This document shows positions 11,420 through 22,870 of a stretch of DNA of 64,000 nucleotides, piece after piece. The notes under the pieces were generated by a model, which saw nothing but the letters and a program-made list of their open reading frames with translations, was not told the origin of the DNA and made no database searches. Origin of the DNA: Theropithecus gelada (Eukaryota > Chordata > Mammalia > Primates > Cercopithecidae); NCBI RefSeq assembly GCF_003255815.1, contig NC_037668.1:65903196-65967195 (forward strand), given 5' to 3'. Position 1 is the first letter of the stretch, and each line of letters opens with the position of its first letter. The translations under genes were made by a program, and so were the position numbers.

Positions 11420-11570
11420 GAAGTAGAGAAGACTGGATGAAGGAGGTGATGACTGAACTGTATCCTGAATCAGTTGGGGTTTCCAGGAAGAGGATGGAGA
11501 GAAGGGCATTCAGGTGGAGGAGCCAGCAGGTGTGAAGACTTGGCAGCTCAGAAGCATGCTCTGAGAATGG
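11420..11570 (-). mobile_element. L2 fragment (antisense)
   Basis: GGATGAAGGAGGTGATG.., then GAGAGAAGGGCATTCAGGTGGAGGAGCCAGCAGGTG, matches the antisense L2 3' region (GGGCATTCCAGGCAGAGG-type block). Confidence 0.6.
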
Positions 11571-11904
11571 CAGGTTGTCAATGGCAACCTGGGAAGGGGA
11601 TGGGGGAGATAAGCTGGAGAGGAGGCAGGTGCCTGGGGCGGGATGCAGAGGGAGGCCAGCTCAGACCTCCCGATTCTGCCTGGTCCTCCACCCTCTGCAT
11701 AAGCAGATGGGGCACATACCCACCCTCGTGATTTCCCAAAGGAGACATAGTAGTTTAATTGCCAGAAACAGGATATTAGCAAAATAACCATATTTCACTG
11801 TGTCTGGGATGCACAACTATGTTCTACACCACTCAGAAACACTGCCGGCTAATGTGTGCCATGGCATGAAGACCCATGTGAAAGTGCGTGCATCTTTCCA
11901 GTGG
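11571..11904. other. Unassigned non-coding sequence
   Basis: No repeat, exon or motif that I can support. Confidence 0.35.
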
Positions 11905-12125
11905 CAGCTTATATGGTAATAGGTAGTATTGCCTAGCACTGTAAAAGGACTTCAGATGTATTATCTCACTGAATTCTTGCACCAACAATGGGTACCTATG
12001 AGACAAATAAATTAGTTTCCCATTTTACAGATGTGACAACCAGTGCGCAGAGAAATTAACTTGCCATCCAGTGGGCATACGGTGGAGCCCAGGGTGAAAC
12101 CCAGGCAGTCTCTAAAGCATTGCCT
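11905..12125 (-). mobile_element. MIR SINE (antisense)
   Basis: TGTATTATCTCACTGAATTC, CCCATTTTACAGATGTGACAAC, ACTTGCCATCCAGTGG and AACCCAGGCAGTCTC give a diverged antisense MIR. Confidence 0.8.
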
Positions 12126-12540
12126 TCCAACATGCAATGGAGTGTGAAATGTGGAAGCCATAGGGAAGCGCAGGAAATCGGCCATGTAAGATAGGAAGCA
12201 ACGGTTCGATTTATTCAGTGGTGACACCCACCACAGCTGCGTTCCAGTAATCTGCACCCCTCATCCCAACATCCTCGCCGTGCTCTGCCTGTGTTGGGCA
12301 ACTCGTCTTCTTGACTGGAGGTGATCTCCCACAGTGAGGCAGCCCTACCCTTTTGTTTCAGCTCTTGGAAAACCCCAAACCTCAAGACCATACACTCCTT
12401 GTGACCAAGCGAGCGTCTTGGCAACTTCCTGGTTTTTCCAAAGAGACCTAACTCCTGCTGGGCGCCCCCCAAGTCACCCCTTATGGCCCTTACTTCTAGT
12501 GCTATGGAAATGGCTGAAACCAATGGGTTAACTTGCTTTC
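12126..12540. other. Unassigned non-coding sequence
   Basis: A 102-codon minus-strand frame (12215-12523) has no recognisable domain or splice context. No repeat recognised. Confidence 0.35.
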
Positions 12541-12860
12541 CCTATTAAATATTTACATAAACACGCTCGGGAAGGTGTGTGTAAGTTATCAATAATGCAA
12601 GGCCAGCCTAGGCTCGGTGAGAGCTAAGAGACCCAAATTGTATCATCATAATCCATTATTCACATATAATGCGTCTATTCTCCTCCATTAGCGCAGGCAG
12701 GAAATGCCCCTGAGTGCCGGGCAGGGCTTTGGAAAGCGCAATAAATGGCGGATAGACACATGGCGGGAGGGCGGCAGCTGTAGTTAAACAAGTGTAAATT
12801 AGCGCCCAGCCTTGCTCCCCGCCTGCAGCCAGAGCGACGGGCACAGGCCTGGCAGGGAGG
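12541..12860. promoter_or_regulatory. Candidate conserved regulatory island B
   Basis: Repeat-free block that keeps about 15 CpG sites in 280 bases, unusual for methylated non-coding primate DNA. It also contains overlapping forkhead-type sites (AATATTTACATAAACA near 12546), GTTATCAATAATGC (GATA plus homeodomain-like) near 12584, AATCCATTATTC near 12651, and AAACAAGTGTAAATTAGCGC near 12785. This is typical of developmental enhancers; conservation is untested. Confidence 0.42.
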
Positions 12861-12984
12861 GGGTTATAGGATGTGGGGAGCTCGCTATCAATCTAGACAG
12901 CCCGCATGGCCTCCCTGGAAACCCTTCCGGAAGAGCCCTCCTGCTGGCCACGTGGGATACCAGGCCTCAGAGAGCACAGGCTTC

Positions 12985-13210
12985 TGCTCTGCAGACCTTG
13001 GCTGGAATCTCCCTTGCACCTCTGAGTGGTGGCCTGGGGCGAGAGGGTGGAGGGGGCTGCTACGCAAGCTGCCCCCACACTGAGCTTCAGGCCCCATCTG
13101 TAATACAGGCATGAGACTCGCGGTCTTACAAGGTTGCTGCGTGAAGGAAATAAAATGAGAAAGGAGAAGTTCCCAGCATAGGGCACACGGGAGGCCCTTA
13201 GAGAATGAAA
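12985..13210 (+). mobile_element. MIR SINE (sense, diverged)
   Basis: CTTGGCTGGAATCTCCC, CCCATCTGTAATACAGGCATGAG and CAAGGTTGCTGCGTGAAGG fit the order of a sense MIR; the centre carries extra GC-rich sequence. Confidence 0.6.
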
Positions 13211-13630
13211 GAACTCTCCTCTCCCTCCTCCCCCTACGCAGTTTCAGACTTAGGAATAAAACGTGAGAAGCTTTGCACCGCACTCAAATGCACGTGGTGC
13301 AAAGGCCATGCGAGGTAAAGACAGAAGTGGCTTTATGTTGTCCCCTCTTCAGCTTTGCTGTTCCTGCAGGTGGCTCCTCCCCTCTGGACCCCACCGGAGT
13401 GCCCGGTGCTGTGGTCCATCTCCTGGGCTCAGCAGGCACACTCACCATCGCCACCCCATCCCCAGGACATCTTCAGCCCTTGGTCCGTCCGCACCCTCTT
13501 CTCGCCTCTACCCTATTCCTCTGGGAGGCAGGTCCTGCACAGAGACAAGTGCATCTACTGTTGAAACGACCCCAGACCAAACAAAAGTTTTGCATTACCC
13601 GTGAACTGGAAGGTGGACTTTTGGTATAAA
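13211..13630. other. Unassigned non-coding sequence
   Basis: Two overlapping plus-strand frames of 113-118 codons have no recognisable domain. No repeat recognised. Confidence 0.35.
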
Positions 13631-13634
13631 GAGC

Positions 13635-13800
13635 ATCAGACCGGGAGCTGGGAGAGCTGAGTTCTTATCTCAGTCACCACTGATGCCCTGTGGTTTGTGG
13701 AGTCTCATGGCCTCTGGACCTCAGTCTGCCTACCTGTAGAGTAAGGGAATTAATCAGATGAGATGATGATCACGCATGACTTAGTGAATGTGAAGTGCTA
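13635..13800 (+). mobile_element. MIR fragment (sense)
   Basis: GAGCTGAGTTCTTATCTC, CCTCTGGACCTCAGTCTGCCTACCTGTAGAGTAAGG and the GTGAATGTGAAGTGCTAGG tail fit a diverged sense MIR. Confidence 0.65.
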
Positions 13801-14214
13801 GGTGTGTCTGAGGACCCTTCCTGGGTCCAGAACCCTGAGGATCAGAGGCATCATGAGATTCTAGAATCAATACTCTGGTTCAAGTCATTGCTGTGTCTTG
13901 TCTCCACAGCTACAGCTGGATTTTTTCTAGCACCAAAGCCGTGTTGTGGTACAGAGACCTGGGGCCCTGGTGTCAGGCGGATGGGCATGAGCCTGATTTG
14001 CCTTTTACAGAGGAGTCACATTAGCAGCCCTTCCTTACCCCTACCATCCCACTGTAAGAGGTCATGAGCACAACGCCTAAGGGCGTGGCAGTGATGGCTG
14101 TTCAGTGGAGGCCACAAAATAAAATGTGAATTTGGAAAGGCAGGGAGCAGGTGACCAGGTTTTGTACTTTTCAGACAATGGTGTGGGCGGTTTGTCCGGG
14201 CCAGACTAGTTCTT
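13801..14214. other. Unassigned non-coding sequence
   Basis: No supported exon or repeat. Confidence 0.35.
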
Positions 14215-14480
14215 GGTTCTGATGCCACCTCCTCAGAGAGGCCCTCCCTGCCCTATCTAAGAGCCGCCCCCACTACTCTCTTTCCCCCATCCATTTTATT
14301 TTTCTTCCTATCACTACCTGACATTTTATTGTATACCTAGTAGTTTCCTTGCTCATTGTGTGTTTCCTCGACTGGAATGTTGGCTCCATAAGGACAGGTA
14401 TCTTGTCCGTCTTGTTCTCTGCTGTTCCCCTGGGGCCTGGCCCCTAGTAGAAATTCGATACATACTGAACGAATGAACGA
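14215..14480 (+). mobile_element. L2 LINE 3' end (sense)
   Basis: Near-complete L2 3' end: CCTCCTCAGAGAGGCCCTCCC, CTCCATAAGGACAGGTATCTTGTC, and the terminal TACTGAACGAATGAACG. Confidence 0.88.
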
Positions 14481-14489
14481 TTGTAGATT

Positions 14490-14605
14490 CAAATTTTGCA
14501 CACATATATTGAGCACCTACTCTAAGCCCATCACTGTGCAGGTGCTTTTACATATGTTACACATTTAATTGGCTTAACAATGACATCTATTCATATATAT
14601 TAAGA
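14490..14605 (-). mobile_element. MIR tail fragment (antisense)
   Basis: ATTGAGCACCTACTCTAAGCCC then ACATATGTTACACATTTAATT is the MIR 3' portion in antisense. Confidence 0.65.
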
Positions 14606-14748
14606 CCAGTGGGCACTAACATTAAATTTCAATCGAGTGAGCCTGGTAGCAATGCTTCACATCTCCTCCCCTGCTTCATGTGTGCCAGGGGGCTAATCAT
14701 GATTGAAAGGGTGAAGCAGCTGAATGATGTTGTGTCCTGATGTCCTGA

Positions 14749-15073
<325 letters not shown>

Positions 15074-15274
15074 TAGACTTTCCTTCTTGTCCTTCTTTCA
15101 GTTCAGCTCATCTGCTCTCAAACTCAAGGGTGTTTAGGTAAAAATTACTGTACTAGGCTATATAAAAAGAAAGCCAAGGAGCCAATTTCAGGGAACTGAA
15201 GAGCAATTTGAACTCTATGCAACTTTTGCCTGATGTACCAATTTTGGAATCAAATGCTCATATGCTATATAAGA

Positions 15275-15390
15275 TTACTGTAGTAGCTGTGTGGCTTTGG
15301 GCAAGTTACTAACCCTCCTTGAGCCTCAACTTCCTTATCTGTATATGAAGATATTAATAGCTACCTTACAGAGTATATAAGATCTGCATA
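15275..15390 (+). mobile_element. MIR fragment (sense)
   Basis: TAGCTGTGTGGCTTTGGGCAAGTTACTAACC followed by CCTCAACTTCCTTATCTGTATATG. Confidence 0.8.
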
Positions 15391-15399
15391 TGATCTGTA

Positions 15400-15535
15400 T
15401 ATGATAAGCAATAGGTGGGTTTGAATCCTACTTCCAGTGCTAACTAGCCATGTGACCTTAGACAAGTTTATGTAACCCTTCTGTGCCTCAGTTTCCTCAT
15501 CTGTTACATGGGTGATATTAATAGGGCGTACCTTT
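15400..15535 (+). mobile_element. MIR fragment (sense)
   Basis: GTTTGAATCCTACTTCCAGTGC, TGTGACCTTAGACAAGTTTATG and CCTCAGTTTCCTCATCTGTTAC. This is the second copy of a head-to-tail MIR pair. Confidence 0.85.
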
Positions 15536-15884
15536 TGATTGGACTGGACCCTGTTTGCATTCTGCTGTGAAGGAGTGCTGGGCTGGGGGTCAAAGTTGCC
15601 CTAATTATAGGTGCAGCACCCGGAGCAAGGTGTTGCGTGGCTCTGCACTGCTGGCAGGTGTGGAAGTCCTCGCCCCATGGGTGAATTCCAGTGCAGTCAC
15701 TGCCTGTGGGGTAGTCGTCGGCAGGTGGTAAAAGAAAAACTTTAAGAGAACACAGATGGTCACACTTGACAAAAAATGTTCTAGCAACCTCACCTACTGA
15801 AATCTCCAAATGTTCTCCAGTCTTGGCTACTTTAAACATACACTGGCCCTAATCAGTCAGCATCATTATAGTCCTTCAGTCACT
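15536..15884. other. Unassigned non-coding sequence
   Basis: No supported repeat or exon. Confidence 0.35.
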
Positions 15885-15990
15885 TAACAAATAGGTATTG
15901 AGTGCTATTATGTGATAGGCACTGTCCTAGGGAGTGAGAAAACAAGTCGGGCACAGTCCTCATCCTCATGGAGCATGCAATTTGGTGGCC
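15885..15990 (-). mobile_element. L2 3' tail (antisense)
   Basis: AACAAATAGGTATTGAGTGC, TGATAGGCACTGTCCTAGG and CAGTCCTCATCCTCATGGAGC match the antisense L2 tail. Confidence 0.75.
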
Positions 15991-16019
15991 ATAGTGATAA
16001 AACCAAATAACGAGAATAA

Positions 16020-16255
16020 TAACAAGATGGTGCCCATTTGTAAAGTATATTATAACATGCCCAGAGCCTGGGCTATGTGCTTTCATCTAGCACCTTATTG
16101 AATCCTCACAACATTCCTGTGAGGTTCATCTTAATATCTGCATTTTACAAATGAGGTACCTAAAACCCAGAGAGGTTATGAGACTTCTCCAAGGTCCCAG
16201 AATTAGCAAGTGGCAGTCGAGACACTGGAATCCAGATCCATCTATTTCCACGGTG
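16020..16255 (-). mobile_element. MIR SINE (antisense)
   Basis: CTTATTGAATCCTCACAACATTCCTGTGAGG, ATTTTACAAATGAGGTACC and CCAGAGAGGTTATGAGACTTC. Confidence 0.87.
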
Positions 16256-17639
16256 TTACCGTCACCTTTTCCTTCGAAGTAGCTTCCAAAAAGGGAGAGT
16301 CTCCGGGGCTACCTGGGGCTTTCCAGAGGAAGGAAGGGCCTGGTGAGGACAGGAGAAAACAGTTGATCCTGAAATCCCTGCTCAGTGCTGCAGGGTGGAG
16401 ACTGTCCTGCCCCAGACTGCAGGAACCCTATATGGGCGAGCGGTAATAAGTCCCAGCTCAGCGTGCGGGTGGAGGTGCCCGTGAGGAACGGCCAGCCGCA
16501 GGCTTGCTTGGGCAGTGGCCCAAGCTGGTGGTGTGACATCTTTACTGTCTGATTATTTATAGAGTGCCTGGGACAGCAGGCATCCAAGGCAGCTCTGAGG
16601 TTATGGGCTTGGGGACCAGGAGAAATAAATAGCCTTCAAAAACCCCAGCCTGGTGGGGGAAGATGTGGAGCCAGGATGAGATGTCTGCCCCGCAGTCTGC
16701 TGGGGGCTATATGAAGAGAGAAAGGACTGGGATCCCTGGAGCCTGCAGGACCATGTTGATGAGCTGGGGGACAGGCCAGACATCTCTCTCCCTTGGCCAC
16801 TGGGCTGGGGGAGATCTGAGAGCCTCAGCCCTTTGATGGAGGCAGTGGTCTCGCTGGGGAGGGCCTGGGGCCTGGGGCCTCGGACTCAGGCCATCATCCT
16901 AGCTCCTGAGAGTGGCAAGGAGTCTGGGAGCAGGGGCAGGAGCCCCAGGCTGTTAATTCTGCATGAGCTCACTGTTCTATCAGAGTTCTATCAGAGAAGC
17001 AGAACGTGTGTGATCCGAGGGCTTTATGCTCAGGGCAAGGCCTTTCCTGATCATGGGAGCTGCTAGGCAGTGGTGTCAGCCTGTATCCACGTGTCTGCTC
17101 CAGACTTGGAGTCAGCAGGGCCGATGGTCAGCAAGAGAAGATGGACAGGAAGAGGAGGTGAGCAAGGACAAGGCAGAACCCAAAAGAATGACCTGAACAC
17201 AAAAGGAGGAGCATCACCAGTCGAGGGCTTGCTGGGACAGCATCTGCTTCTCACTGGGACCTGGGTGGCCTCCCACTGCCTCTAAGCCTTCAACTGATGA
17301 TATGGGTGATCTGCAGAAGAACTACCCCGCTTTACCACAAAGCTGCACACAAGCCTGGCCCCGAGTTTGGAGAAGCTGAAAGAGGAGATCGATCTGGGGT
17401 TGCTACCCCAAGATCCTAAGCCAATAAGGTGAGCCAGCAGGTGGGCTGCACATGCATGAGCTGAGAATCACCCAAACCCACATAGACCTTGAGTGCAAAC
17501 GAAGCTGCTGCTCCACTTCCACCTTCCAAATCTCACACAAATTTCTCTTGTGGCCGCCCATAACCCAGAACCGTGCAGGGAAGGAAATTCTAGGACATGT
17601 AGTTCCAGCTTTGCCATGTTGATACAGGACAAAGCCTCC
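16256..17639. other. Unassigned non-coding sequence
   Basis: 1.4 kb without a recognised repeat or exon. It includes a short direct duplication, TATCAGAG(TTC)TATCAGAG, near 16978-16996. Frames of 60-92 codons lack domains. Confidence 0.35.
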
Positions 17640-17725
17640 ACATTCACTGTGTGACTTTGACCAAGTCCTTGACCCTCTCTGAGCCTCAGGTTTGTCATCA
17701 GTAAAACCTGGGATGGACTCCTCAG
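17640..17725 (+). mobile_element. MIR fragment (sense)
   Basis: CACTGTGTGACTTTGACCAAGTCC and CTCTGAGCCTCAGGTTTGTCATCAGTAAAA. Confidence 0.75.
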
Positions 17726-17742
17726 TGGTTCCTCTTTCAACG

Positions 17743-17814
17743 TAAAAAACAAAAACAACAAACAAACAACAACACAACCCCAAACCCCAAAACTACAAAA
17801 ACAAAACAAAAAAG
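17743..17814. repeat. A-rich CAA/CCAAA low-complexity tract
   Basis: CAAACAACAACACAACCCC- and AAACAAAACAAAAAA-type sequence. The minus strand gives a hydrophobic Phe/Val/Cys-rich artefact frame. Confidence 0.85.
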
Positions 17815-17994
17815 AGGTAAAGAGACATGGATTTTCTCATCTGTCCTTTGTGTGCAAATGAACACGAGGTCTTCTCTAAATAAACCTGCAAATCCCCAGG
17901 AGGTTGAGGCCCCAGGTGGGAAGCACTTGGGATAGATCATTTGCAGATCCCTCCTCCCTCGGACAGACAGAATACAAGGCTGAACTTTAACGGC

Positions 17995-18105
17995 AAGACC
18001 TGAGCTCTAGCATTGCTGCTGGATGACAAAGCAAGGTGCCAAGCCTCTCTGAGCCCAGCTTCTTTCCCTCTGTGATAAGAACAATTCTTTTTACCTTTCA
18101 GGGGT
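17995..18105 (+). mobile_element. MIR fragment (sense, weak)
   Basis: GACCTGAGCTCTAGCATTGCTGC and AAGCCTCTCTGAGCCCAGCTTC align loosely with the MIR core. Confidence 0.5.
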
Positions 18106-18289
18106 CCATCACATAGATGATGTCAGATGCTGAGGTAGGGCTCAGAGTACATAACAAGCTTCTTAGATGGTGACTCAAGATCAGCTTTGTGGAAACCACT
18201 GTGCTGTCTGAGGACAGGGAGACAGTGAATTCCAGGTCTCCTCCTCAGTGGAGCTCTCTGGGCTAATGGTATGGAAACCATTTAAACAA

Positions 18290-18600
18290 AAGACTGTGGG
18301 ACTTCAGGGGAGAGGGAGACAGATTCTGCCTGAGAAGGCTTGTTGGGGAGGGAGTATTTGAATTGGGCCTTGAGGAATGGATATAGCAGTGGTTAGCCCA
18401 AATGGAGGGAAAGGGCAGTTTAGGAAGAGGGAAGGGCTGGGCAAAGACTGCAGTTGGGTGCATGCAGCGTGTATTAGGGGACTGGCAAGGACTGTGGTGT
18501 CATGGAACAGAGAGTGTGCAGGTGGGAAGAGGAAGGGTAGGGTGGAAAAGGAACTGAGGGTTAGCTTGCAGAGTCTTGGACGAATGCTAAAGAGTTCATC
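18290..18600 (-). mobile_element. L2 fragment (antisense)
   Basis: GAAGGCTTGTTGGGGAGGGAGTATTTGAATTGGGCCTTGAGGAATGG is the antisense L2 3' block (GGCTTC..TTTGAGCTGAG..AAGGATG), followed by GGGAAGGGCTGGGCAAAG. Confidence 0.7.
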
Positions 18601-19559
18601 CCAGTGTTAGCTGAAATAGCCACTAGTGCAAGAGGCTCAAGTGTGCAACACTAGCGTCACCCCAAACGGGGCACCAGGGGTCCCCACATTTTCCAGGCCT
18701 TTGGGGTCATTCCTTTACATTTGAAAGAGGAACTCAAGCCCTTTCCACGCAGTGGAAGCCCCTAAGTATTCTCAAGGGAGGCTTCCCATCCTTTTCTCAG
18801 TCTTCACTGCAGCCGGCTGCCCAGCTCCCTCTGGATCCTGTAGCACCTGTCCTCACTTGCTGATCTCTTCACTCCAAGCTGGACCCTGCCTGATTTCCTC
18901 TGCTCCGGGAGTCCACTGGCCCAGGGAGGCTGGGTGGAGTAGACTTTTGTCGATGGTTTACAGGACAGTGGTGGGGCATTCTGTACCCTCCAGCAGACTC
19001 GCGCCGTGGGAGGCGTATTTAGATCATGGAAATCAGCAAATGCTTCACATCAAGGTCTTTCAGGCCCTTCCCTAGAGTTGGTTCTTCATCCCCCATCGGA
19101 ATACCACTGATTATGCACAGTTCAAATCACACTTTTTAAGTGACGATTGTATATCCGGGCCTGTATGAAAACCCCTCAGCCCAAACCCATGCTGGGAAAG
19201 TTCCTGTTGTTGGAATTATTTCATAGGACCCTAAGTTTTCTGCCATATTGCTGGTATTCTCTTTCCATAAACTCCCCGCACATCCATTTCTCCCACCTCT
19301 TTTGGGAAACTCCACATTCTACACACAATTCAACCGTCTCTTAGTTGTGCCGTCTGTTTCCAGACCACGTCCTGGGGTGGACACTTTACATTTCACACCC
19401 TCAGGGGCTCACCAAGTTATTTTCCTTTTTCTATAGGAAGGACGTTGCTTTAAACAGATTTGTTTTCCCTTCCGCTATGCGAGTCAGCTAAGTTGGATTC
19501 AAAAGGTGGTTCTGCAGATATTAAAAGTGATCATTGGGATGCCTGAAACAACATGGAAA
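18601..19559. other. Unassigned non-coding sequence
   Basis: About 1 kb with no confidently named repeat; one 107-codon frame (18752-19075) without any recognisable domain. Confidence 0.35.
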
Positions 19560-20060
19560 ACACTTGTAGGTCACATGCTCAGATCTGCACTCTCACTTCT
19601 GGGAATCAATTCTCCAGAAACATTTGCACAGATGTATGTATAGGGATGTATGGTGGCACGGTGTGATAAACATTGGAAATAGTCTAATCACCTGGCAATG
19701 GAGGGGTAAGTGAAATAAGCAGTGGAATGTATAAAGTAGACCAAAAGGTAGAAGTGGGTCTCTATGTATACTGATATGAAATATTTTCACAACATTTTTA
19801 CAGAAAAAACTTGCAAAACAGAATTTGTTTTTTTTTTTGGTAAAAATGTCTTAAAGTATACATGTATGTGTATGTGTGTGTGTGTTTATAGATACATAAA
19901 AATGTCTGGAGGATGAGCCTTAAACTGTTAATAGTGGCAATCTTAGGGAATGGTTGTCTATTGGGGAGGGGCAATGTTCCCTTTTTTATATCATCTATTT
20001 CTGCATAGTTTGCATTTGTTACCATAAGCATATATTGCTTATGTAATGTTTTTAAAACCA
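19560..20060 (+). mobile_element. Old L1-like 3' end (L1ME/HAL1 type)
   Basis: The order TTCTGGGAATCAATTCTCC, GATAAACATTGGAAATAG, CAATGGAGGGGTAAGTGAAATAAGC, AAATATTTTCACAAC and TGTTAATAGTGGCAATCTTAGGGAATGG resembles an old L1-clade 3' region. It includes a short TATG/TG run near 19857-19886. The subfamily is not certain. Confidence 0.6.
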
Positions 20061-20370
20061 ATGATTTTTACAAAGAGAAAATGCTTCGAACACAATGCCA
20101 AATATAGACGGTAGGATGCAAAATTGCTTACATATGGTGGTTACAACTCTACAGAAACTCGCGTCTGCGTGGACAGGAATGGAATGAGGAGCATCCCACA
20201 AGAAGTGACTGGTGGTTAGGGCGGGGTCCAGGGACAGTTCTTTCTCCTCTTTCAGAAGGCTGGGTAGGGCTGAAATCTGGGACATCTCAAATTCCTCCCA
20301 GCACCTTCCTTCAGTGCACTCCCGGCCTGTGTTCCCACCACTTGCAAGTGGCAGTGGGTATCAACTATTC
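20061..20370. other. Unassigned non-coding sequence
   Basis: Nothing supported beyond a 77-codon minus frame with no domain. Confidence 0.35.
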
Positions 20371-20900
20371 AATTATTTTTAAATAGTCGAGCATAGGTCT
20401 GGATTGAATAAATCACATTGATGCCAATTTCCAGGGAAGCCCTTTCATATTTTATGATTCACTCCCCACCTTTCCCCCCTTCCTTCCTTGTGTTCCTCCT
20501 AATGAACCAGGAGACTGTGCATACTGTTCGGACGTCCCCACTGCTAACCCCCAAATGGAAATGCTGCGGCTGAAAGCATCGTGGTTCTGGGTTTTTTTTT
20601 TTTTTCCTTTTCCTTCTCACAGTCCTGGGAAATTGATATGCAGGCAGGATTATGTTTTGTTTAAAGCTCAGTCCTGGCATCTGAAAGAATACATTATCCA
20701 AATTGGTGCATGTGGTTGAAATTCTGCAAAACTCAGTTATGTCACACGTGGCTTGCCAATGAGGGGTCCAGCGGGTCTCAAGCAGCATAAATGCCCTGGA
20801 TCAGAGAGAGTGTAACAGTGGAAAACCATCCACTGAGGAATATTCTTGAAGTCAATAATTCATCTGCTGCTGGTGGAAGGTAGGCCTACCAGGCACCTCT
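20371..20900. promoter_or_regulatory. Candidate conserved regulatory island C
   Basis: Repeat-free block with AATTATTTTTAAATAGTCGAG near 20370, ATTGAATAAATCACATTGATG near 20402, CTCCTAATGAACC near 20496, and AATAATTCATCTGCTGCTGG near 20853. A short pyrimidine run interrupts it at 20591-20617. Regulatory use is inferred from composition only. Confidence 0.33.
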
Positions 20901-21180
20901 GCCACCGCCATGATCACCCAATATGCCACCAACTCCCAGTCCTGGGGACGAGCGCTGCTTTCTTCCTTTCCAGTTCTTTTAAGATTAGAATTTGTTCAAA
21001 GAACTGATTGCACGTAAACACAGAGACTAGAGGCTTTTTTTCCCTTCTCTTTTCATTTTGTAAAATGGTCATAAAAGAAAAACAAGTCCATTTGGAATTT
21101 AGAATTCTGAAACTGCAAGAGAAAGAACTGGACTTCACCACGTGTGCTTTGGGGCCTGCCCTGCTCCTGAATCTTGTCCG

Positions 21181-21590
21181 TGACTAGGTCACCCAGGGAG
21201 CGACTCATTTGGCAATAATTTGGGAGTCACTGTGGTCCCACTTGCTCTTTAAATGTTAGAGTTTTAATGATTTAGGAACCAAAAGAATAACTAAGGAGCC
21301 CAGCAGTCATTATCTCAAATAATGAGACTTTTTAATGCAAAATCAATGTTTGTTATAATGAAAATAGATTCCTCAGCTCCTGCAGGGCCAAATGTACAAA
21401 TCTTTTCTGCTGTTAAATAAAATGTGACGGCTCATTTTCAGGAGGATGGTGAGCATTTTTATTCAAGAGTAAAAATAAAATGTCAGAACTTATTTACTTT
21501 TATTAAGTGCCCATTCTCAATCAGATACTCTAATCAATATCTAATTGGAGGCAAGGAAACGGAAAATAATTTTTATGCCAGCTTGGGGAA
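21181..21590. promoter_or_regulatory. Candidate conserved regulatory island D
   Basis: AT-rich, repeat-free. It contains GGCAATAATTTGG near 21211, GTTTTAATGATTTAGG near 21260, AATAATGAGACTTTTTAATGC near 21318, TTTTATTAAGTGCCC near 21496, and CTCTAATCAATATCTAATTGG near 21528 (clustered homeodomain cores). Typical of a vertebrate developmental enhancer; untested. Confidence 0.4.
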
Positions 21591-21654
21591 GGGAAGGAAG
21601 GGAGAAGGAAGGCAGGAGAAAGCCACATAGTACATGTTCAGTTATAATAAGGGC

Positions 21655-21895
21655 AGATACCTATGGAGCAGATGTGTAGTGCCAGGACTGTGCTAGGTGC
21701 ATTACCTGTGTTATATCGTCACACCCTCACAATAGTCCGGTGAAGATCGGTACCACTGTGGCTCCCATTTACAGATGACAAAACTGAGGCTCAGAGAATC
21801 TACCTTCTCATGTTTATTATGTGGTGGAGCCAGGATGGAAAACCAGGTCTGTCTGACCTCTCAGCCCCGGCTGTCAATTACTCTATTATCTGCCC
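21655..21895 (-). mobile_element. MIR SINE (antisense)
   Basis: AGTGCCAGGACTGTGCTAGG, CCCATTTACAGATGACAAAACTGAGGCTCAGAG and CCAGGTCTGTCTGACC. Confidence 0.88.
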
Positions 21896-22129
21896 CCTCC
21901 ATCCTTTTAAAAAGCAAGTCTTTTATTTTACAAAAAAAAAAAAATGAGTCATTCTTAAGAGATTACCAATAGCAGAAGTTTTACTCCTATGAACACTGAA
22001 ACTGTAAACTTAAAATAGTTTTGGAGGGTAAAGGTTTTTCTTAAATATATTACAGACTTCTCTGTCTTGGGAAGCAGTACATGGAGTAACTTTTTTTTAG
22101 TGACTGAGAACTGGCTTCCAGGCTTACCT

Positions 22130-22240
22130 CTGCGACGTGAGGAATCTATAGTCTAACGGTGAGGAGTGAGTTGAAATCCTAGCTCTGAAGTCTGTTACTG
22201 AGTGCCTTAGGCAAGTTTCCCTGCTCCCGTTGTGAAAGGT
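22130..22240 (+). mobile_element. Possible MIR fragment (sense, weak)
   Basis: GAGTTGAAATCCTAGCTCTG and GTGCCTTAGGCAAGTTTCC loosely match MIR. Confidence 0.45.
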
Positions 22241-22446
22241 TGGATCTTGTAATATCCTATGATTTTAAGTTACAGGGAGGTAGATTATATCAACTTAAAG
22301 AAGAATCTTCTAAACGTTAGAGTTGTCTGAAACATGGCTGGGCTATCTTGGAAGGGAGAACACTCTCCATCCCTGGAGTTATTCCATCAAGTCCAGCTGT
22401 GGCAATGATACAGGTAATAAGGCATTGGACTAGCTATCTCCTAGGG

Positions 22447-22668
22447 GCACCAGCAAACTTCTATAAAGGACCAGAAATTAAGTGTTTTAGACTTTGCAGG
22501 CCACACAGTCTCAGTCCCAGCTACTCAACGCTACTGTTATAGGGCAAAAGCAGACACAGGCAATACACAAACAAATGACTCTTGCAGTGTCTCAATAAAA
22601 CTTTATTTATAAAAGCAGATGAATGGCCAGATATGGTGCAGGGGGCATAATTTACTAACCCCTATTCT
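22447..22668 (+). mobile_element. hAT-Charlie MITE, second copy
   Basis: Same family as 7922-8144: GCAAACTTCTATAAAGGACC, GTTTTAGACTTTGCAGGCC, CAATAAAACTTTATTTATAAAA, ending TTACTAACCCC. Flanks TCCTAGG and TTCTAAGG are decayed hints of an NTCTAGAN target. Confidence 0.8.
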
Positions 22669-22870
22669 AAGGCTCTTCCAATGAGAAATTTTATGATTCT
22701 CTTCTTGTTCCTTAAGTTATTGTGCTGGGCTGAGCACTGGCATGAGGGCCTGCCATAATCAATAATAATGAGTTAAGTCTTACATAAATCTCACTATATG
22801 CCACATGCCTTTCTTAGCTCTTTATTTATGTTTTAACTCCTTTAATCCTAACAATGATGCTGAAAAGTAA

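Noticed and set aside
17743..17814. CCCCAAA-type units resembling telomeric repeats
   Set aside because: Irregular A-rich low-complexity sequence with no consistent telomere unit.
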